A DNA stretch of 64,000 nucleotides, taken from Symbiodinium natans (taxonomy: Eukaryota; Sar; Dinophyceae; Suessiales; Symbiodiniaceae). Shown here piece after piece: positions 1-9,039 of the stretch. The DNA lies in the NCBI GenBank assembly GCA_905221605.1, contig CAJNDS010002077.1:62001-126000 (forward strand). Direction: 5' to 3'. Numbering within the stretch: the first letter of the stretch is position 1; the number at the start of each line of letters is the position of its first letter. A program made the position numbers and the translations under genes. The notes under the pieces were generated by a model. That model worked only from the letters and a program-made list of their open reading frames with translations. It was not told the origin of the DNA and did not search any database.

Positions 1-127
1 GGACCCTATAAGCTCTAGACCCAGGAGTAACCTAGGAATAAGAAGGGCGCCCTTTGTTGGTTTTAAAGGATTTTACGGGAACCCAAACCCCGAAATAGGA
101 AATAAGGGCCTACTGAGTCCTAGTTAG

Positions 128-220
128 CCTAAACCCTAAACCCTAAACCCTAAACCCTAAACCCTAAACCCTAAACCCTAAACCCTAAACCCTAAACCCT
201 AAACCCTAAACCCTAAACCC
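128..220. repeat. telomere-like array (CCCTAAA)n
   Basis: About 13 near-perfect CCCTAAA heptamers. It is the first member of a C-array/core/G-array unit: the matching TTTAGGG array begins about 130 bases to the right (349). The core between them (221-348) is GC-richer and open in several frames, but I could not decide a strand. Confidence 0.95.
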
Positions 221-348
221 CCCAAAAACGGGGAATATTGGGCCCTAGATACAGTAAGCTCTAGACTATGGGACCTGCATAGACCAAACCTCGATTCGGC
301 GTCGGACCGGCTCAGCAGCCCACGGCTGGCAACCAGAACCTTTTCTAA

Positions 349-412
349 GGGTTTAGGGTTTAGGGTTTAGGGTTTAGGGGTTAGGGTTTAGGGTTTAGGG
401 TTTAGGGTTTAG
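349..412. repeat. telomere-like array (TTTAGGG)n
   Basis: About nine TTTAGGG heptamers with one shortened unit. It runs directly into a long G-rich stretch on its right. Confidence 0.95.
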
Positions 413-418
413 AGCGGG

Positions 419-436
419 GGCGGGGGTGAGCGGGGG

Positions 437-478
<42 letters not shown>

Positions 479-558
479 CGGGGGCGGGCGGGGGGGGCGG
501 GGGCGGGCGGGGGGGGCGGGGGCGGGCGGGGGGGGCGGGGGGGGGGGGGGGGGGGGGG

Positions 559-590
<32 letters not shown>

Positions 591-636
591 CGGGGGGATG
601 GGGGTTAGTTTGAAGGGAGGGGGGGGGGGGGGCGGA
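419..636. repeat. G-rich low-complexity tract
   Basis: About 200 bases that are almost pure G with scattered C, in GGGGGCGGGC-type blocks. Open frames on both strands here (poly-Gly, poly-Pro) are composition artefacts. The tract could form G-quadruplexes and is a likely place for assembly error. Confidence 0.9.
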
Positions 637-639
637 ACA

Positions 640-1700
640 AAGTAAAACCTGATACACCTAAAACCCTTAGACCCCCAAAAACTGAACCAACAATCCTGAA
701 CCACAAGACCTCTGCAGCGTTCAAAAGTATGGTGGGCTACACACATCGCTTCTCAAGTTGAAAAGCAGCTTGCCTTCCCTGCAACCCTGATCATAAAGTT
801 GCTGAAGACGAAGGCTCAAACAGAAAGATCAAAATTCAAACAGAAAGAACAAGCATGACTCAGTCAGTGACTTCCCATGACTTCCCTTTCATTGAACAAG
901 GAACTCCAACGCCTGCAAAAAGGCAAGATGGTTTGGACAAGAGTGCCTTAAGCTGCCACTGGAACAAAAGTCAAACGACAGCAGTTGTTTAAGAAACAAA
1001 GCACAAGTTTAACATACGACTAAAAGGTTTGACTAGAAACTGGATGTTTCATGCTTCCGCCATCGCCCGAAACATCCTGTGACTTGGTGAACCTTTGGCT
1101 AGCGAGTGCAAGCAAGACAGAACTTGCTAACACATCTTTTCGATTTTCAAATTTAGGGATGGGGCGTGAGGGGCAGAAGTTGGCTTGCGAATAAACAGCA
1201 CCAGTGAGAGCGAGGGGTGGACTTGGGGAGCCCGCATGGTTCGGCAGGACACGTTTCATTGAGCAGAGTCATGCAGATTGTGCGAACACACCTCGGCCCC
1301 CCAGATCCGTAATTGTCCCTAGCCCTAAGCCCTAAAATCCACAATTATCTGAATCGGTGCGGTAGTGTTCAAGCTCTCAACCCCCCCTACGGAATTCTCA
1401 CTGAATTCGATTCGGATCATACGCAGCTCCCCTAAGCGGGGTTTGTGGTTAAGTTATCACTGCCTCGTGTTCCTATGTAGGTCGTTGCCGTTTGTCGTGG
1501 TTCTCAACCCGAAGTCGCAACAAGCCAGCCTGCCAGAACCTTACACAAAGGCATCAGGGCTCATCAGGGTTTGGGGCGAACTCGTGCGAATCTTTTCTCC
1601 TGAGGAGAACAAGAGCAGCCCAGAACAGAACTGGGTTTCGTGGTTAGACCCTGATGTCGGTAAAAGAAGGGCCTTAATCACTAGAATGATTAGGGTTTTG
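640..1700. other. no gene recognised
   Basis: Mixed-composition sequence. Open frames at 1020-1259 (-) and 1365-1718 (+) look partly coding but have no recognisable domain and no clear splice edges. A 17-base string (GCAACCCTGATCATAA plus context) at about 780 recurs at about 25498. Confidence 0.3.
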
Positions 1701-1707
1701 GGGGTCA

Positions 1708-1752
1708 AGGGACCATAAGGGAATACGAGTAGCAATTATTCCGACCCCTACA
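1708..1752. mobile_element. micro-MITE family E, copy 1
   Basis: Short element reading GGGACCATAAGGGAATA, then a spacer, then ATTATTCCGACCCC. Three other copies are at 12141, 50538 and 53263 (inverted). The ends (TATAGGG-type and CCCTATA-type in the best copy) are inverted repeats, so this looks like a tiny non-autonomous transposon of about 50 bases. Confidence 0.6.
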
Positions 1753-1914
1753 TTCACGCCAGCTTTCGCGTGGCAGGCTTGGACGACAAGAGCTCTGATG
1801 AAGGATGATGCGACTGGTGACACCAACAACCGCCTCTCCGCACCCACAAGAAAAGGGTTCAGGGTCAACCTTTACCTCTCAGCCCCTAAACTCCGAACCC
1901 CCGCAGTCTTAACT

Positions 1915-2110
1915 CCCAAACCCTAAAGCCCTAAACCCCCAAACTCCCAAACCCCAAAGCCCTAAACCCTAAAGCCCTAAACTCCCAAACCCAGACCACC
2001 CCTTTCCCCCCGTTTCTGAGAAGCGGAACGTCGATCAGTCCAGCAGCTACTCCTGGGTTGCATTGGGATTCTTGGCGTTTTGGGGCTTGTGGGGTTTAGG
2101 GTTTAGGGCT
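1915..2110. repeat. degenerate CCCTAAA then TTTAGGG pair with core
   Basis: A degenerate C-type array (to about 1990), a core of about 90 bases, then a G-type array from about 2092. The core has a pyrimidine-rich AG edge and, on plus, reads KRNVDQSSSYSW up to a GT. This is a possible micro-exon, strand not proven. Confidence 0.4.
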
Positions 2111-2703
2111 TAGGGCTTAAGAGATTTTCGGGTTTAGAGGTATACCGTTGGGGTTGAGGGGTTGAGATCAGAGTTCAGTGTTGGATTAGGGTTTCGGGTC
2201 AGGGATGTAGAGTTTAAGAGATAGATACCCACAAGCGGACCCCAGACCCTTCCTCCCGCCACCCGAAACCACCCCAACCCCAACCAAAACTGCATTTCCC
2301 CCTCAGCGTCGGATGAAGCAATCACACGTGCCAGAACCCTCAACCCTTAAAGCTTCGTTGGTCCGGCAACTCAAAAGAGACTGCTGAAACAAAAGCCAAA
2401 AGTAGCCCTTCCTAGAGATCTGAGGTCCTAAGCCCTAAGCCGTACGTGCAAACTCTACTCCCGGACCGCGCTCTGTGAGAGTCCCCTGGCCTAAAGATTG
2501 AGGACTTCTTCTGCTCTAAGGCCCTGAACAAACCCGGAACATGACGGATGACCCAGAAGCGAACACCGACACAAGCACAATACCACGTGCAGGCATGCAG
2601 ATCCCTAGGCCGGACATGTCACACGTGTGACGCATAGTCAGCGAAGGCTGCAGCCCAGTGGTTTCTTGCTGGAGACCTTCTTCCGGCTGATGTCTCTTTT
2701 GAT

Positions 2704-2846
2704 ACTTGGAGGTTCATGGTACTTAGTAGCCAAATATCACTCTACTTATCACCACTTATCAGCCCCTTTACGTGCCCTAATATGGTTAACAGTACAGCTG
2801 TATGTACAGTGATAATTCGTTAATAAGTACCATGACCCCTCCAAGT
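2704..2846. mobile_element. MITE family B
   Basis: Terminal inverted repeats of about 22 bases: ACTTGGAGG..TCATGGTACTTA on the left and its complement on the right, around a roughly 95-base AT-rich core. No coding capacity. The end motif GGAGGTTCATGGGTACT recurs near 54970 and, inverted, near 57800. Confidence 0.7.
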
Positions 2847-2969
2847 CGCCCTCTCCGGACTTCAGTGACGCCCCCCGAGTAGCAAAGAAGTGCAGTCCGA
2901 GTACCACCTCGCTTGTGGGCGCAGAGTCAACACCCACTGCGAGGCATGGAAAAGAACAGATTCATGAAG

Positions 2970-3068
2970 TTTAGGGTTTAGGGTTTAGGGTTTAGGGTTT
3001 AGGGTTTAGGGTTTAGGGTTTAGGGTTTAGGGTTTAGGGTTTAGGGTTTAGGGTTTAGGGGTTAGGGT
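2970..3068. repeat. telomere-like array (TTTAGGG)n
   Basis: About 14 perfect heptamers. On the minus strand it lies just 3' of the last recognised exon of the SNF2-like gene, inside the next intron. Confidence 0.95.
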
Positions 3069-3087
3069 AAGGGTTCAGGATACGCAC

Positions 3088-3183
3088 GTCTGACTGCTTG
3101 GACTTGGTGTTCTTGATCATGTCGTTCGTGAGCAGCTTGACCGGCTCTGCGTTCAGGTACTTGGGGGTTCTCTCGAAGCGCAG
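3088..3183 (-). CDS. SNF2-like gene exon with a degenerate motif II region
   Basis: 96 bases after AATAAGCAG with donor GTGCGT, phase 0. It reads LRFERTPKYLNAEPVKLL followed by TNDMIKNTKSKQSD. The end resembles DEGHMIKNTKSK of SNF2 motif II, but the DEGH residues are replaced or shortened to TND. Coding on this strand is convincing; assignment to motif II is inference. Confidence 0.6.
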
Positions 3184-6100
3184 CTGCTTATTCTCACTCC
3201 CTCGGTTTTCGGCACTGTTGCTCTTTACCTAGAAACGCCCAAACATTCTTGGCCGTAGGCTTGCCTTGACAGGAAATGAACCTCGAGAAGAATCACCCAA
3301 ACTCAGACAGCTCGGACTGTGGGATGTAGCGTGCTGGCGAGATTGAGGAGCTTGGACACAGCTCTATAAGCCCTTAGGCACCTGTACTTCCATGTATAAC
3401 CGCATGGGTTAAGCATCGGGTTTAGGATTTAAGGTTTAGGATTTGGGGTTGAGGGTTCAGGGTCCCGAAACTCTGAACCCCCCTGAAACTACCTAAGCAC
3501 CCTGTGATACAGCAAGCAGGCCCTAGACCGTGCGTGCGGTACCCAACACGTCCCAGCAGCTCTGCACCAGCCGCTGACGATTCTCACAGCTACTCGAAGG
3601 CGTCAGTACCTGGTTGTGGGAGTTCAGGGTTCAGGGATTCGGGTTTAGGGGGTTCGGAAGCCCCGAACATCCCTCAACCCTTTCGGATAGAAGTACAAGA
3701 AGCAATATGTTCAATGCGTTGAACATTTATCTTTTTATCGGTTTCTCAGAAAGAACGAGGCTCGGAACCCGAAACCCCAAACCCGAAACCCCAAACCCTA
3801 AACCCTAAACCCTGAACCCTAAACCCTAAACCCTAAACCCCCCTAGAAGCCCTAAACCGTGCATCTCCCCGCAGCGCCTCGACCTCGAAGGGCCCCCACC
3901 TTCTGAGCTCGCGAGCCCAGTTCCCGACCAGGGTCGGGGGGCACCTTTGAGGCTTCAAAAGCTTAGGGTTTTAGGGTTTTAGGGTTTAGGGTTTAGGGTT
4001 TAGGGTTTAGGGTTTGAGGCTTCAAAAGCTTGGGGGCTGCTTTACAGGGTTCTCATTAATTAGAGTTCTCATGTTTGTTTGTTGTTTGTTGTTTGTTGTT
4101 GTTGTTGTTGTTTTTTTTTTTGGGGGGGGGAGGTAGGGGGGGTTCCGAACTCGACTTGGGATCCCGGTTTTCATTTTGAGGAAGACTCCTGCAGCCCCAA
4201 AAACCCCTGAACCCCGAGCAATGAGGTTGTCTGGGCTTAGGAGGATCTTCAAAAGGGCTTCGTAGGCTTTGCCTTCAGGGAGACCGGTGGCATCGCCGGC
4301 ACCTGACTGAGATGTTCTCCCTGGCCCACATGGCGCAAGCCCAAAGCCGGACCTGGACCCCTGAACCCTCAACCATAAGCCCATACAGGGTTGAGGGTTT
4401 AGGATCTGGGGTTTAGGGTTTAGGTTTTAGGGTTTGGGGTTTAGGGCCGCCGGGGCCCAGGCAGCACCAGCGCTGGGGAGGTGGCCCCGGCGGCTGTCGA
4501 TTCCTGGTATTCATAAGGCAGAGGGCTCTGGGAGGTGGATCTCCGTTCTGGTCTCTCTCCTTGGGGTGTCGATGGTGGTCCCATTTTTCCAGTTCAGGAT
4601 TTTCAACCCCGCCCCATATCGAATTTGGAACTGCTGTCTGGGCTTTTAGGTGATGGTTTTACAGACCAATACCACTCAAGGAAGGAATATTCTTAAGTCG
4701 TATCAGGATGCCAGTGACTTGCTAAGTCTTACTTGGGAATTCGGGAATTAGCCCTGTGTAGCTCTTGCGTGGAGTACAAGGGAACCCTCATTCCAAAAAC
4801 ATTCAATACTACGAAATTGCTAAGCCCTAAGCCCCGAATCAACTTCCTGAATTCCCTGAATTCCCTATTAGAAATCAATAAGATTCTCGCGTAAGGAAGG
4901 CAAAGAGAGAGATTGGGCCGCAGCTCCCCGGCAATGGTTCAGGGCTTGGGATTTAGAATTTGGGTGGTAGGTGGAGTAGGGTTTGGGGCACAATCCCCTC
5001 AACCCTAAACCCAAAACCAGGATGTTGGAAGCTTGGTGTTGCAGCTGCGGCTTGGAACCCCTGCAGCCCTGCCACCCTCCCAAGTTCGACTCGCCACACC
5101 CCCGCACCCGCCACAACAAGAAGGAAGCAAAGGTTTATTGGGCTTCGAGTGCAAGGCTTTCTTTCAGCTCTTGTCGATGCAAGAAGACCTCAGAAGCCTG
5201 AACTTCCTACTTCTTAGAAAGGAAGAAGGGTCCGGGTGTAAGGTGCCCAACTCCCTACAAAGAACGAGCAGGTACACTGATGACTTCCGACCTGTTGGAT
5301 CTGAAGCCCTGAACGCACCCACCGGGTGCACGATTGAGGGTCAAGGCTTTCGGTTTTAGCAACCCTAAACCCAAAACCCAAAACCCAAAACCCAAAACCC
5401 TAAACCCTAAACCGCCTTGAGACAGCCCCCCGACCGAGACAGCCTTGACTTGACGCGAAACCTTGAAGCCCCTCTGAGTGCCCTCAAACTTGCCCCCAAT
5501 TTAGGGGCCCAAGACCCCATTCTCTAAGGCTTTTTCACCTAAATTGGGGGCCCAAAGACCTGATTCTTTGGGGTCTTGGGCCCTGAGGTTTCGCCCTGAA
5601 CCCTAAACACCCTGCACCGCGGTCGCGCACCTTTGGTGCGGCGAAGAGACCTACTCCAAGAGCACAGGCGACCTGCCTCGGAGAGCATGTGGGTGTTGGA
5701 GGGGTTAGGGGGGGGTTGCGTTAATTTCTTTGCTAGACACTGACAGCACTCAGTGCAGCGCACAGTTTTGCCCAAGCCCATCTCATCCGTGAGGAGGCAA
5801 CCGCGGTTCTGCGAGAAGCGCTGTTGGGGTGGTTATAAGGTGCAAGGCTTGGCACCCTAAACTCTGAAGCTCTAAAGCCGTAAACCCTAAACCCGAAACC
5901 CTAACCCCTAAACCCTAAAGCCTAAACCCTAAAGCCTAAACCCGGAAGTCCTAAACCTAGGATTTTGGGGCTTCAATAATGCGGGGACTCCCGGGCCAAC
6001 TCCGAACTTGCAATGCGGATTCATCTCAAGAATGTGGGCATTCTTTGACGTCTTGCAAATTATGAGTGTCCTAGAGACCCCAAGACGGACCCGTGTTGCC

Positions 6101-7903
6101 TTAGTTGCTGGGATCATAAGCCCAAAGAAAGTGTACGCTTTCAGTTCTATAGGTGATTTTAGTATCCCCAAAAGTATAAAATGTGCTCATTCAGCTACTA
6201 AGATACGGATCCAGACGCATGTGCTGCTTCTCATGTTCACACGGCCGGCTCATGGGTACCCAGAAAAACTACAGGCAAAAACCACGAAAGTCCAAAACCC
6301 TGCATAAGCCAACGTCTTATGCAAAACGATGCTGACCCTACATCCGATCCGCCATCCATGGCATGGTGTCTTGCGTTCTCAAGCTTTGAGGACTGGAAGT
6401 TAGGGCTGACAGCTTAACTAACCATTTGGGGTGAAACCTTAAACCCCCTAAACTCATACACCCCTAAAACCCTTACACCCTTAAAACCCTAAAACCCTAA
6501 AACCCTTACACCCTTAAAACCCTAAAACCCTTAAACCCTCAAACCCTATAAGCCCTACACTCAAAGGGCTCAGGGCTTCGGCTCCCAGGCCTCGACAAAC
6601 AAGCGCTCGTAGAGCCACGAGACGCCCTGCATGGCCAACTTCACTTTAAGGTTTCCAAGGTTTAAAGCTTTAGGGCTTAGGGAGTGCATGACCCCCCATC
6701 CCCCATCATTGGGGGAAAGATACCCGAAGCTATCCACGGGTCCTGTCTATATGCCATGATGGAGAGCTTTGGGTCCGACTCATGACCTCAAGAACCCTAA
6801 ACCCTAAACTACCCTAAACCCTAATCCCTACAATAACTTGGGGCCCCCAGCCGTGCGCTGGTATCCACGCAGGCGGCTTGCCTTCAGCGTCCGGTCTTAG
6901 GGTTTTGGGGGTTAGGGGTTTAGGGTTAGGGTTTAGGGTTTAGGGCTTAAGGTATAATCACAAAGAGACCCTGACAGGAACCTGGTGCATCATCCCATTA
7001 AGTGAAATCGCGGAGCTTGAGCAAGTCATCGAAACACTATCAAGGCTCCATTGCCAACGTTCTCCTGAAAAAGCTTGTCCTGAAAGTTAAGCCCGGGCGA
7101 GTTGAAAGTCGTTTTCCAATGGGTGTTTTGACAAGTGTATGGGGACGGTGTCGAAATTTCAAGGGCTTAAGTCCTCTGATCTCCCTGAACAAGATCCTCT
7201 TGAACCAAATGCAAGACAATGTTAACGGTCCCAACATCGATATTAAGGCTCTTGTTCCTGTGCCAAGTTAGGGAGGTCCCGGCAAAACCCTAAACCCTAA
7301 AGAAGCTCGTAGGGCTCGCCTCAGTGTGGCTGTGGCACGCCATGTCTTTCCCCCACGAAGTCATGAAGACCCTGATACAACAACCCTAAGCCCTAAACTC
7401 TAAACATGAACTCTGAATCCTAAACTCTAAACCCTAAACTCTAAATTCTAAACCCTAGCATCGACCTGCAAAGGGCTCCAAAAGGCAACGTGCCATGCAC
7501 CAGCCACGACTGGAAGCTTCGTGCGGCGACCCTCGGGACCTCAATTCAACAAAAGCAACGCGTTCAGGGCGTAAGACCCTAGAACCCTGAAACCGTAGAA
7601 CCTTGGAACCCTGAAACCCTGAAACCCTGAAACCCTAAACCCTAAACCCTAAACCCCTGTTAGGGAACCCTCCTCAACCTTAGGTTCCCGGGCGATGGAT
7701 TCAGGGAGCTCTGCGCCCCCACGGAGGGCGAGTGATCCTTGCAGACTGAGGAGATAGGGTTTAGGGTTTGGGGTTTAGGGTTTAGGGTTTGGGGTTTAGG
7801 GTTTCGGGTTTAGGGTTTGGGGTTTAGGGTTTAGGGTTTAGGGTTTAGGGTTCGCAGAATTTCCAGGTGCCTGGTTCCTTCCACGACTTGCCCACCTGTT
7901 GCA
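3088..7903 (-). CDS. SWI2/SNF2-family (Rad54-like) ATPase, split gene, partial
   Basis: Spliced minus-strand gene for a chromatin-remodelling or recombination ATPase that would act in the nucleus. Proposed exons, 5' to 3': 7871-7903, 7679-7745, 7466-7539, 7320-7371, 6852-6881, 6597-6626, 5764-5808, 5631-5672, 4220-4306, 3858-3952, 3543-3589, 3088-3183. Family landmarks appear in the right order: LRGYQRT then GVSWLYERLF (Q-motif region), DEMGLGKT (Walker A) and CPPTLVGNWARELRRW (motif Ia). Reading phase is kept across almost every junction; the 3543-3589 to 3088-3183 junction is not and probably lacks an exon. Edges are AG at 3' sites and GTGCGC, GTCGAG, GTTTAG or GC at 5' sites. Introns contain TTTAGGG/CCCTAAA arrays. 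Motifs II and III look degenerate and motifs IV-VI were not found, so the gene is incomplete here or decayed. The start was not located. Confidence 0.7.
3543..3589 (-). CDS. SNF2-like gene exon after motif Ia
   Basis: 47 bases reading CENRQRLVQSCWDVL, joined to the previous exon through a shared Arg codon. 'W-DVL' corresponds to the DVLVTTYE segment of SNF2 proteins. Donor is GTACCG, with an earlier option at 3549. On the minus strand this exon ends in phase 1 whereas 3088-3183 starts in phase 0, so an exon between them is probably missing from my list. Confidence 0.5.
3769..3842. repeat. telomere-like array (CCCTAAA)n
   Basis: About nine heptamers, some variant. Left partner of the exon at 3858-3952. 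Confidence 0.9.
3858..3952 (-). CDS. SNF2-like gene exon: motif Ia, CPPTLVGNW
   Basis: 95 bases reading CPPTLVGNWARELRRW and then GPFEVEALRGDA. This is the SNF2 motif Ia pattern (CP-x-S/T-L-x-x-x-W-x-x-E-x-x-x-W). The donor is GTTTAG, the first bases of a telomere-like heptamer. An alternative plus-strand exon with good edges overlaps here but has no family match. Confidence 0.7.
3964..4018. repeat. telomere-like array (TTTAGGG)n
   Basis: About seven heptamers, right partner of the exon at 3858-3952. A GAGGCTTCAAAAGCTT string is found on both sides of the array (3949 and 4016), a short direct repeat flanking the insertion. Confidence 0.9.
4068..4135. repeat. (GTTT/GTT)n and poly-T/poly-G tract
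   Basis: GTTT and GTT repeats followed by a run of T and then G. Simple sequence inside an intron of the SNF2-like gene. Confidence 0.85.
4220..4306 (-). CDS. SNF2-like gene exon between motifs I and Ia
   Basis: 87 bases after AACATCTCAG, phase 0, reading SGAGDATGLPEGKAYEALLK then ILLSPDNLI. Its position and the run into 'NLI' followed by CPPTL fit the variable insert between motifs I and Ia. The donor would be of GC type (GCTCGG); a GT lies a few bases further on. Confidence 0.55.
4400..5600. other. intron/exon territory, several unresolved cores
   Basis: Contains two coding-looking cores: 4441-4600 (open on both strands) and 5043-5225 on plus (acceptor GGTGTTGCAG, open through FECKAFFQLLSMQEDLRSL). 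If the SNF2-like gene spans this region on minus, the plus reading would be a shadow or a nested gene. At 5490-5590 there is an imperfect inverted repeat built on CCCCCAATTTAGG and CCAAGACCCCA. Confidence 0.3.
5631..5672 (-). CDS. SNF2-like gene exon after Walker A
   Basis: 42 bases reading VACALGVGLFAAPK, which completes GKT-V-x-C-A-L as expected after motif I. Acceptor is CCGAGGCAG, donor is again GTGCGC. The intron before it is only 91 bases and carries CCCCTAACCCC close to its 3' end. Confidence 0.75.
5764..5808 (-). CDS. SNF2-like gene exon: Walker A, DEMGLGKT
   Basis: 45 bases reading NRGCLLTDEMGLGKT, almost exactly the SNF2 motif I (ATP-binding P-loop). Acceptor is GCGCTTCTCGCAG, donor is GTGCGC. 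This is the firmest single exon in the window because the motif is family-specific. Confidence 0.85.
6597..6626 (-). CDS. SNF2-like gene exon: GVSWLYERLF
   Basis: 30-base micro-exon after CCATGCAG, ending at GTCGAG, phase 0 on both sides. It reads GVSWLYERLF, the segment expected just before Walker A in SNF2 proteins. The intron on its 5' side starts near TTTAGGG repeats and ends near CCCTAAG/CCCTAAA. Confidence 0.75.
6852..6881 (-). CDS. SNF2-like gene exon: Q-motif region, LRGYQRT
   Basis: 30 bases reading ASRLRGYQRT between GCTGAAG and a GC-type donor (GCTGGG). 'L-x-x-YQ' followed by 'GV-x-WL' is the conserved start of the SNF2 ATPase core, and the next exon supplies GVSWL in frame. A slightly longer version starting at 6895, directly after CCCTAAG, is also possible. 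Confidence 0.65.
7320..7371 (-). CDS. SNF2-like gene exon, before the helicase core
   Basis: 52 bases after TTGTTGTATCAG. Reads VFMTSWGKDMACHSHTE and would end at a GC-type donor (GCGAGC) in phase 0, matching the next exon. The opposite strand is also open here, so confidence is limited. Confidence 0.4.
7466..7539 (-). CDS. SNF2-like gene exon, N-terminal region
   Basis: 74 bases with pyrimidine-rich acceptor (TTTTGTTGAATTGAG) and donor GTCGAT. Reads VPRVAARSFQSWLVHGTLPF then GALC plus a split codon. Phase fits both neighbours. Confidence 0.5.
7679..7745 (-). CDS. SNF2-like gene exon, N-terminal region
   Basis: 67 bases between a strong acceptor (CTATCTCCTCAG) and the donor GTTGAG. In the phase used it reads LQGSLALRGGAELPESIA followed by REPK and ends in phase 0, as the next exon needs. 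The other frames are also open, so the reading rests on phase agreement with its neighbours. Confidence 0.45.
7755..7852. repeat. telomere-like array (TTTAGGG)n, variant
   Basis: About 14 heptamers, several TTTGGGG or TTTCGGG. Lies in the intron between the exons at 7871-7903 and 7679-7745. Confidence 0.9.
7871..7903 (-). CDS. SNF2-like gene, upstream exon (tentative)
   Basis: 33 bases reading ATGGQVVEGT with split codons at both ends. The 3' split codon matches the phase of the next exon. The 5' splice site would be of GC type (GCACCT). Support is phase only, with no recognisable motif. Confidence 0.3.
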
Positions 7904-7999
7904 CTCAGTTCCACACCCGCGCACGGGCCGTTTTAGAAGATCAAAAGAGTGTATGACAGGGGCGCAGAGCAAGGACCGTCTTATGCGTCCTGACATCGG

Positions 8000-8068
8000 T
8001 AACCCTAAACCCTAAACCCTAAACCCTAAACCCGAAACCCTAAGCCCTAAGCCCTAAATCCCTAACCC
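8000..8068. repeat. telomere-like array (CCCTAAA)n
   Basis: About nine heptamers, the last ones degenerate (CCCTAAG). A core to its right reads YRGRDVQDFRPAK on plus up to GTGAGG; the minus reading is also open. Confidence 0.9.
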
Positions 8069-8213
8069 TAAGCTGAGTGCTCTAGATGTCGCAAGTACAG
8101 GGGCCGAGACGTTCAGGACTTCCGGCCAGCCAAAGTGAGGAATGCCTGTAAAAGCCTCTTTGTGAATCTAATTCTGTGCATAGCTCGCGTCCCACCCGGA
8201 CTCTGTTGCAGCC

Positions 8214-8328
8214 CAGAGAGAGAGAGAGAGCGAGAGGGAGGGAAAAAGCAGAAAGAGAAAGGAGAGAGAGAAAGGAAAGAGAGAGAGAGAGAGAGGAGAG
8301 AGAGGGAGAGAGAGAGAGAGAGAGAGAA
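8214..8328. repeat. (GA)n microsatellite
   Basis: About 115 bases of GA repeats interrupted by GGGAGGGAAAAAGCAG. Confidence 0.95.
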
Positions 8329-8399
8329 GGTTCTAGCCCTAAACCCTAAACCCTACACCCTAACCCCGACTAGCCTAAACCCTAAACCCTAAGCCCTGA

Positions 8400-8856
8400 A
8401 TGGAATACTCCGGAATATGAATTCAAGGATCTTCCTTAAGGGATATGGGAGTCTCTAGGTTCCGGCTCACATTGGGGGCTTCAGGGGTATTCCAAGGGCG
8501 CGGCCCTCAGACCACCGGGTTGCAAGGCCATCGTCCGGGCCTGCGGTGGGACTTAGCCCAGGATGGCCCCTTAAAAGAAAAATCTCCGAAAAATATTCGA
8601 GTATGGCACTCTTAAACCCATTAAGGGAAAACAATACGTCCCAAGGGCCTGCCGAGTAAGAGATCTGACGGTTTAGGAATGTTTGAGCAGGCCTGAGCGG
8701 TTAGTTGTATTCAGGTGTCGGCGCAGATAGCCCGAATCTTCAACAAGAGTTGCAACGAATGCCAGACGAGACAGGCAGCGTGCCCAACCACCCAGAGACT
8801 CCAATATCACTTTAACTCGGGAAATATGGCACAAGTTAGAAGTCAGGGATCCCAAG

Positions 8857-8860
<4 letters not shown>
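8400..8860. other. no gene assigned
   Basis: Unique sequence. 8700-8860 is open on plus (IFNKSCNECQTRQAACPTTQ) and on minus; neither matches a family I know. Confidence 0.25.
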
Positions 8861-8887
<27 letters not shown>

Positions 8888-8912
8888 CACATACTCCATA
8901 TATGTATATATC
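8861..8912. repeat. (TA)n/(CATA)n AT microsatellite
   Basis: ATATATACATATAT-type tract, similar to those at 13190-13290, 14060-14110 and 44620-44665. Confidence 0.9.
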
Positions 8913-9039
8913 CGCCGACCCCAGCTTTGAGCGGGGAGGCGCTAGTGAAGACCCATAGTCTTGCCGCTCTCTCCGCCACTCCGCCCGCTCCGCCCGTTCC
9001 ATCGCATGGCCCCCATGCCTCCATGCCCTCGACACCGGC

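Noticed and set aside
128-412. A real chromosome end at the left border
   Set aside because: The arrays are short, inward and outward facing, and repeated all over the window; no terminal array or subtelomere gradient is visible.
402-746. 114-codon proline-rich ORF and its glycine-rich counterpart
   Set aside because: Translations of the G-rich tract on both strands; no independent coding evidence.
7002-7271. 89-codon plus ORF (SIANVLLKKLVLKVKPG)
   Set aside because: Reads naturally, but lies between two minus-strand exons of the SNF2-like gene and has no family match; kept out of the feature list.
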